Of a stretch of DNA of 64,000 nt, positions 58,031-64,000 are shown piece after piece. The stretch is from Liopterus haemorrhoidalis. Lineage: Eukaryota > Arthropoda > Insecta > Coleoptera > Dytiscidae. The notes under the pieces are model-generated. The model saw nothing but the letters and a program-made list of their open reading frames with translations. It made no database searches and had not been told where the DNA came from. The position numbers were made by a program, and so were the translations under genes. Position 1 is the stretch's first letter. Each line of letters begins with the position of its first letter. The stretch covers positions 205,448,743 through 205,512,742 of the forward strand of contig OZ020611.1 in NCBI GenBank assembly GCA_963971575.1, written 5' to 3'.

Positions 58031-58233
58031 GATTGTTTATTATTATATTTTTGCTTTAGCAACTTTGGCTATTAGCCAGGATAGTTCTTATTTACTAAAT
58101 TGATGATTTTTAACTATAGAGAACACATTTTTAACTAGAAAATAAATGTTTATCCTCAGCGGGGATCGTTCCCAGACCCGCCACGTGGAAAGCATTGTTC
58201 GAATATGACATCTATATCTATGTTTAGGTCTTG

Positions 58234-58251
58234 CCCCCCCCCCCCCCCCCC
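58234..58251 (+). repeat. Poly-C run (C18)
   Basis: Eighteen consecutive C just before the outer arm of the nested palindrome. Confidence 0.97.
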
Positions 58252-58599
58252 TAGAATAATTTTGTCAGCCATAGCGATTTAACATGTAAAATAATAAATA
58301 TGATATTTCCTGCTTCTCTAATTGTTTTAGAGAAAAAGTGCAAGAGATAACATTTATTTAGAATTAAAAATTCTACATAACAGATAAGTTATCTTCCAAC
58401 TACTTCCTAGGAAATTTAAAAATTTAAAATTTTATAAAGCATTCTTTATCAAGATGCTATGCTTTATAAACAAATGTACATGAAAGACTAGTAATCTAAA
58501 TAATAAATTCAATTTATAAATCTAGTAAATTTATTAATAAATAAATAATTATAATATTTTTTAACATAAATAATTATATTTTACAGCAAATGTTCAAAT

Positions 58600-60183
58600 A
58601 TGTCGAGTTTACGGAAATTTCGACCCCCACATTTCGCCCCCACATTTTGTCCCCCATATTTCGCCCCCCACATTTTGTCCCCACATTTCGCCCCTCCACA
58701 TTTCGCGCCCCGGATATTTGCCCCTGGATATTTCGCCCCCCCCCCCGGATATTTCGCCCCCTGCATATTTCATCCCCGCGCCTATTTAACCCCCGAGATA
58801 TATTATAAGTAATTTAGCCGCACGTTCACTCTGATCGACTGGAATAGTTGCTATTTGACTGCCTGGAGAAGTGAACTGTGACAGGGAAATTTGGACATTT
58901 ACACAGGGATCAGCAATATTTACCCAACAAAAGCGAATAATTTGAACTTGTACAGGGATCGGAAACTTTTTTCTTACAAAATTGAGATTCTTTGACTTAT
59001 ACAGAGGTCGTCAACCTTTTACTTGTACTGTATTTACCAACATTTCTTCTACATTTTTCATAATTTTGCTTAATATTTTCTGGATAGTCTACTTAATTTG
59101 AGTGAATAGACGTAAAGATCTTGGAGTAGGAATGACGAGAATTAGAAATTTCTGGAACCGGGTACCCGCTACAATTACCCGGATAATACCCATTACCCGT
59201 TAATTACCCTCTACCCGCTAATAACCCGTTACCCGTTAATTACCCGTTACCCGATAATTACCCGCTACCCGTTAATTACTCGGTAACCGTTAAATACCCG
59301 CTAAAAAATTGGAAATACAGTATATTTTTCAATTTTGTCAATCTCCATAATATAAGTGACGAGCAAAAAAAAAGATCCTTACCTCTAAAATCCAAGAAAT
59401 GAGCAAAAAAAGAGTCCTCACTTCCAAAATCCAAGTGATAAGCAAAAAAAAAGGTCTTCACCCCAACTGATACCTGTTAATTACCCGCTACCCTTTAATT
59501 ACCCGCTACCGTTAATTACCCACTATCCGTTAATTACCCGTTAACTAAAGAGTTAACGGGTAATGGGTAGATAACGGGTAGCGGGTATTCAAACTCGGAA
59601 CCGGGTAGAACCTTAACGGTTCGGGTACCGGGTACTTGGGTACCCGAAGTCATTCCTAATCTGGAGGTACCCTAATCGCTTGTAAAAGAGTTTTACAATT
59701 TTATTTTAATCACGACTATGTGCTTCTATTAAACTTTCCGTCCTGCAATAAACATTTACCAACCAAAGGTTTGGGATAATAAAAATATTGCCGTTATGTT
59801 AACACGACCTCTGTATAAGTCAAGGATCTCAATTCTCTCGATCCCTATGCAAGTTCAAATTATTCGCTTTTGGTGGGTATTGCTGACCCCTGTACAAGTC
59901 CATATTTCCCTGTCATAGTTCACTTCTCCAGACAGTCAAGTAGCCACTATTCCAGTTGGTCAGAGTGAACGTGCAGCTAAATTACTTATAATATATCTCG
60001 GAAGCGAAATATCCGCGGGGGCGAAATGTGCAGGGAGCGAAATATCGGGGGGGGGGCGAAATGTGTAGGGGGCGAAATATCCGGGGACTATATGTCCGGG
60101 GGGCGAAATGTGGGGGCGAAATGTGGGGGTCGAAATGTGGGGGGCGAAATGTGAGGGGCGAAATTTCTGGATCTCAATATGTC
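58600..60183. mobile_element. Fold-back-like element, copy D (ttcgcccccacat ends)
   Basis: The arms of about 430 bp (58600-59040 and 59750-60183) are inverted copies. The outer ~180 bp of each is a tandem array of 'catttcgcccccca' units; inward they share 'aatttagccgcacgttcact', 'gactggaatagttgctattt' and 'gcgaataatttgaact'. Proline-rich open frames (FRPPHFAPTF) are by-products of the array. A second element (59127-59658) sits in the loop. Confidence 0.9.
59127..59658. mobile_element. hAT-like MITE full of 'ttacccg' repeats
   Basis: The ends TAGGAATGAC and the complement GTCATTCCTA continue with 'gggtaccc' on both sides, flanked by near-matching ATCTTGGAG / ATCTGGAG. The interior holds two clusters of 'gttaattacccgctacccg' units and a reversed block 'gggtaatgggtagataacgg'. 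Confidence 0.8.
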
Positions 60184-60300
60184 GCCATTCACTACTAAGC
60201 AGAAACCAAGTGTATCGGCAAAATTACTCCACACATTGGCCAGTTGCCTATCGGTTATTTTTGCACATTCCTTATTGATTTTATTTTTTAGGAAATCCAT
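60181..60300 (-). pseudogene. Myb/SANT-like domain fragment
   Basis: The 40-codon start MDFLKNKINKECAKITDRQL then ANVWSNFADTLGF resembles the N-terminus of insect Myb/SANT-like proteins (FLxxN...W..FA..LN), which often accompany Harbinger transposases. It runs directly into the end of the fold-back arm at 60181, which cuts it off before the rest of the domain. Confidence 0.5.
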
Positions 60301-60305
60301 GCATG

Positions 60306-60834
60306 CCAGCGCCTAAACCGTTGAGTCTAAACGTAAACGTACGGTGACTAAACAATTCGGTGAATGTCTGAACGGTTAGCGGTTAGTTTCAACGCGAGTG
60401 TTTGACAGTTTGAGTACATAACCTTAAAAATTTTTTAGAGATGGATTTATTTCTAATAGATAATTTTTTGTTTGACGAAGATATAGATTTTATGTTATCC
60501 AAATGGCAGTGGCTAACTTGGCGGCACCTATACATGTTGTGCCTGTTAGGAATGTGCCAACTTATAATGTTGGATATGACTAACAGACTAACAGAATTTA
60601 AAAACCATTTTAGACTGTCACGGCCTCAAGTGGCAGAATTAATCAATTTGTTAGCTCCAGTGCTATTAACTTGTATCTTGTATAAATTTCCGGCTAAAAA
60701 TTTAGGTTAGGTATACAAGTCAACATAACTAAACGTAAAATTTTTACGTTGAGATGTTTAGTAAACTGTTCACTGTCAACGGTAACGTTCAGAAGGTAAA
60801 CGTAGTGAACGAACTAAAATGTTTAGGGCGCTGG
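60306..60834. mobile_element. Harbinger-like segment with 'ccagcgcc' ends
   Basis: 'ccagcgcctaaac' at 60306 and the complement 'gtttagggcgctgg' ending 60834 form short inverted ends; AAACGT-rich sequence follows on both sides. The frame 60441-60710 is inside. No target duplication is visible. Confidence 0.55.
60441..60710 (+). pseudogene. Harbinger-like transposase N-terminus
   Basis: An 89-codon frame with acidic start LIDNFLFDEDIDFML, then TEFKNHFRLSRPQVAELINL, which resembles the F..RFRLS...V..L...I segment before the Harbinger DDE domain. The catalytic domain is missing. It lies head-to-head with the Myb/SANT fragment at 60300, the usual two-gene set of Harbinger elements, but both are incomplete. 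Assignment is tentative. Confidence 0.45.
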
Positions 60835-60979
60835 ACGCGCCCAATGTCTGGATGCCTTGCTCCGAATACTTTGCTTTTTAAATGTCCCTATAAAAAAAAG
60901 TTATTTGGTGATAGATCAGGGATAATTTTCAGAGATAAGTAGTTGGAAGATAGTTTACTTATCTATCATATTTATATAT

Positions 60980-61010
<31 letters not shown>

Positions 61011-61122
61011 AGTTTTTAATTATAAATAAATTTTATCTCTTGTACTTTTTCTCTAAAACAATTAGGTAAGCAGGAAATAGCATATTTATTATTTTACATG
61101 TTAAATCGCTATGGCCGACAGG

Positions 61123-62030
61123 TCAATTCACCATAATTTTAATTTAAAAAGCTTCTTATACACTTTATGAACTACAAACGTTTGCAGTTAAAAGCTTGCG
61201 AAATGTACGTATTATATTTTTGTATTTTTAAAGAATGAATAGGGATGCAGGACATCGCATGTTCGGTACAGCACATAAAACGTAAATATCCTTCTATTTG
61301 ACTTCAATCATAAAAAGTAACATTTCTATATTTTATATGATTCCATTTGTAAACGTATATATATATATATGATAGTTAATCCTTCCATGTCCATCTTAAT
61401 AATGAATTACTTTCCCGAAGGAAAATCTCAATTATAATTGTGGCTACAACAATCCGATTAGAAGTTTCGACGAGCCGCCACTGAAACCTATACATATTTT
61501 ATGAAACTAAACAAGTGAATTGATTGGCAAAAATTATAACCAGCGAAACAAATAGTGTAACTATTTCCGGTTTCATAGAGCATAATATCTGTCCAATAAA
61601 ATCACACAGCAAACTCTCAAACGAAGTGTTGCATATTGTGAAGTTAAAATTTTATTGGATTTCATAGTGCATTGTATTAACATTGTATAAAGTTGGTAAC
61701 ATGTCCCATATGTGCCTGAACAAACATGAAAAGCTATAACAAATGTAAATTACGTCCACCATTTATAGTTCGTCACAAAGCGTCATTTACATGTGCCATC
61801 TTTTGTTGTTATTTTGTACTTCATCATATATTACAGTGCACACAAACGGAGAATTTTTTATTTGGTTTTTTTATATTTAGATTTTGTTAGATATATAAGA
61901 TTATACAAATTTTGACAAAATGTGATACTGACAAAAATAGAAGAAGAAATAGAGCGAGAGAATAAATAGTTTACTTTTGTTATATAGTTCCTTTTTTAAT
62001 TTCGAGCGGAACTTGATAGTAATATCTTTT
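61123..62030. other. No gene seen
   Basis: Short (TA)n at 61355-61369; 'ttcgacgagccgccactg' at 61467-61484 is a hAT-like end in reverse. No ORF is supported. Confidence 0.5.
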
Positions 62031-62832
62031 CAGGGTTTTGTAGGTATGACCAAAAAACCCTTATACCGTCATTTTGTCGTCTGCCTGCCTGTCTGTCTGT
62101 CTGCCAATTTTACAATTCGGTGTAGGGTATCAAATGAAAGCCCTTGGTACGTGGATTAGCGATCAAAATTTTATTTTTGTCCCGCACCCTGTAGCCCAGA
62201 TGGTTTAAACTAAAAATCTGAAAAAATTCTAAATAATGTACATTGGTGTGAACCGGAATAGTTCAACAGGAATTTTTGATCAGATTATGTTTTCGAAAAA
62301 TAACGCATTTTTTGTTTAATAATGTACACTTTAAAGTTAAAGCTTTGTAACACGCTGCAATGGAAGGTCTATCCTGGTGTAGTGGTTATGATTCTGGCTT
62401 CTCACCCAACTAACTCGATCGAATGGGATCGAACCCTGCGAGAAGAGACAATATTATTTTTTGTTTTTTTTTTTGAATTTTTATATTTTTTAAATTATTT
62501 TTTCAAAATTCTGGTTATATTTTGGCAAATGTTGCATTTACTTTTTAATAGCGTAAATTTAATAACCAGTGGAAATTGTTTAAATTATAATTTTATTCTG
62601 TTTCAATGTACACGAAATCAGAGGGGCGGAGCTTATAACAACCAATGGAAGCCATACGCGCAATTTTTTAAATTCTTCGTGAACCAAGCTGAACCAAAAA
62701 AATACTGCACATATTTAGGAACCTAAATAATGGTATTAGGCGTTCGAATTAAAATTAACAAAAAAAATATTTTAATATAAAATTTGTTTTGGCATCCCAA
62801 ATAATCATCATTCACTTACTAAATACCTGTCA
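62031..62832 (+). mobile_element. HINE-like repeat, copy 6
   Basis: 5' end 'cagggttttgtaggtatgac' and (GTCT)n at 62082-62103. An internal deletion follows directly, so the block 'gttgaaatttggcatgct' is missing and the copy resumes at 'gtagggtatcaaatgaaagc'. The 3' side stops at 'aaatacctg' before the terminal palindrome. Confidence 0.9.
62366..62462 (+). promoter_or_regulatory. tRNA-like Pol III cassette in HINE copy 6
   Basis: Exact A box TGGTGTAGTGG (62375-62385), exact B box GATCGAACC (62427-62435), T6 at 62457-62462. Closest to copy 1. Confidence 0.65.
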
Positions 62833-63069
62833 GTCTACAAATTTCAGTCTACAAAAATGTCAGGTTATGTCTCAAATGTTAAATTTTTATTTGAATTTTG
62901 GTCATATTGTTATACAGTTGTCAAGGTAATATATTTTTTTTTATTTATTATTTAAAAATCAAGTTCTAATATAATTGACATTTTTAACCTAAATTGTCTT
63001 ATAAAGCCCCATTTTTAAAGTCCCATTCGATCATTAAAAGTCACTAGATTTCAGAATCTAGTTCTACAC

Positions 63070-63834
63070 TAGTGATGGACGCGTGCCGTGAAATTTACGT
63101 GTCACTTCGTGACACAGCCGTTCACGCTAAAATCGTGAGTGAAAGTGATTAATATATGTCTTTAGTGCTTGATTTAAAATTTGTCGTGACACGTCGTGCA
63201 TGCAATCACGGCATGTCACGACTCACGAAGTTTAAATTTTAGTAAATTGAATAAATAAGAAGAATGAATTGTCTATTTTGTATCATTATCTATGCTCGGT
63301 TTTGTATCTCTTTCTACAACGACTACTTTCTCTAACCAGTTGGATTTGGTGGGATCATACGGAACATTAACCAATATTTTTCATTTCTTAGAATATTTTC
63401 TTCATAATTTATCTTTTCTTTTAAGTATCATTTTCTTAAAATAAATTGAGTCTGCAAATCCGTGGATTTTTCTGCGGATGCAGATAAATTATCATTTTAA
63501 TCGTTCGGATGTGGATCAAATATCATATCCTCTTATCCGAAATATGCGCGTGAACATAAAATCTTCGGTTAGACGCCTCTTCTCACAGAAGACGCGTTTA
63601 CAACCCCAAAAATGTGTTTATGGCAAGAGTGAAATAATGGGAGAAACAAAATTTTGGGAGGGGCGTGGGTTGGCCATTCTAACGTGAAAAATTCACGCGT
63701 GACACACTTCACGCGTGAGTCACGAAGCACGCATGCGTGACCGTGAAATCTAAATTTATTTTTCGTTTTATTTTGAATTGAACTTCGTGAGCGTGCGTAA
63801 ACGTGACAAAATTTTATTCACGCGCCCAACACTA
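63070..63834. mobile_element. hAT-like MITE with TCACG-rich ends
   Basis: The left TAGTGATGGACGCGTG and right complement CACGCGCCCAACACTA are flanked by TTCTACAC / TTCCACAT (6 of 8 match). Dense 'gtcacg', 'cgtgac' and 'cacgcgtga' palindromes lie within 150 bp of both ends. The frame 63478-63687 is not recognised. Confidence 0.75.
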
Positions 63835-63897
63835 TTCCACATGAAGCTAAGAAATGAATTATAGCTCGTTTAGAAGAAAATCTAGGTCCGCAAGAAG

Positions 63898-64000
63898 CTA
63901 TAGTCTGTGCGTCTATTTCAGCGAAACTAGATTTTGAAAACTAGTAACTTTTATCGTTTATTGTTAAATAGTAATTGTTATTTTTTATTTTGCTTCCATA
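63898..64000 (+). repeat. Partial MITE of the AAGCGGAACTAG family
   Basis: 'tatagtctgtgcgtctattt' then 'agcgaaactagattttgaaa' is a diverged left end of the family whose full copy is 20370-20774; the window ends inside it. Confidence 0.65.

Larger units (their letters stand above)
58255..61122. repeat. Outer inverted pair of a nested palindrome
   Basis: The left arm 58262-58405 ('gccatagcgatttaacatgt', 'attgttttagagaaaaagtg', 'atcttccaactactt') is complementary to 60940-61115. The right arm is interrupted by a (TA)n run at about 60976-61010. The arms enclose the fold-back 58600-60183, a Myb-like fragment and a Harbinger-like fragment. Confidence 0.88.

Noticed and set aside
58140..58200. tRNA-like 'ggggatcgttcccagacccg' sequence
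   Set aside because: No A box at the right distance and no HINE-like flanks.
58581..58812. Proline/phenylalanine-rich open frames (FRPPHFAP type)
   Set aside because: They are translations of the ttcgcccccacat tandem array in the fold-back arm; the same occurs at 60088-60170.
1..64000. CRISPR arrays, bacterial operons, genuine tRNA or rRNA genes
   Set aside because: Nothing in the window fits; the only tRNA-like sequences are in the HINE-like repeats and the SINE.

Overview
The window is a stretch of AT-rich, transposon-saturated insect nuclear DNA. It has no bacterial-type genes. The only host gene I can support is a class B (secretin-family) neuropeptide GPCR on the minus strand. Three of its exons are spread over 34.6 kb: TM1 at 36203-36294, TM2 at 31350-31476 and TM3-TM4 at 1647-1867. 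All three have GT/AG splice sites, their intron phases fit together (2, then 0), and the joined reading is most like the calcitonin-type diuretic hormone 31 receptor. The introns are 4.7 kb and 29.5 kb. The DNA upstream of the TM1 exon (36295-64000) must also be intron or upstream flank, because I found no extracellular-domain exon there. The insect origin rests on this receptor type, the insect transposon families, and TTAGG telomere-like motifs in a minisatellite. The order of insect cannot be fixed.

The rest is transposable-element debris. From left to right: two deletion derivatives of one mariner (1943-2375 and 41316-42221); LINE 3' ends (2519-3118, 19260-19667, 29510-30200, 30340-30960, 31726-32620); Tc1 (6461-7412); hAT elements with exact 8-bp target duplications (8339-9114, 15958-17448, 34039-34372, 47017-48074); a DUF4817-type mariner (14411-15702); a Penelope-like C-terminus with a GIY-YIG domain split by a hAT; further mariner relics (5400-5590, 24590-25140, 28515-29293); a PIF/Harbinger-type element with TTA duplications (34683-35244); a tRNA-derived SINE (38787-39031); and many MITE-like TIR elements.

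Three structures stand out. (1) A ~1-kb repeat family occurs at least six times. It has the layout of a Helentron-type non-autonomous (HINE/DINE-1-like) element: subterminal inverted repeats, a 3' palindrome and a (GTCY)n microsatellite. Each of the six carries, at the same internal position, a tRNA-like Pol III cassette (A box, B box, T-run), and the cassette differs among copies much more than the flanks do. (2) Several fold-back-like elements have long inverted ends built from short tandem or palindromic subrepeats (9709-10307, 21786-22905, 37043-38365, 58600-60183). Two of them have perfect 9-bp target duplications. (3) There are large palindromes: a ~2.1-kb one with a perfect 16-bp centre carrying a SWIM zinc-finger gene in both arms (43542-45703), a nested one at 58255-61122, and a transposon-type gene whose middle is inverted (54227-54966).

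No intact transposase or reverse transcriptase was found. Each coding relic shows stops, frameshifts, missing catalytic residues or truncation. The window therefore reads as a graveyard of nested insertions inside the introns of a large receptor gene.
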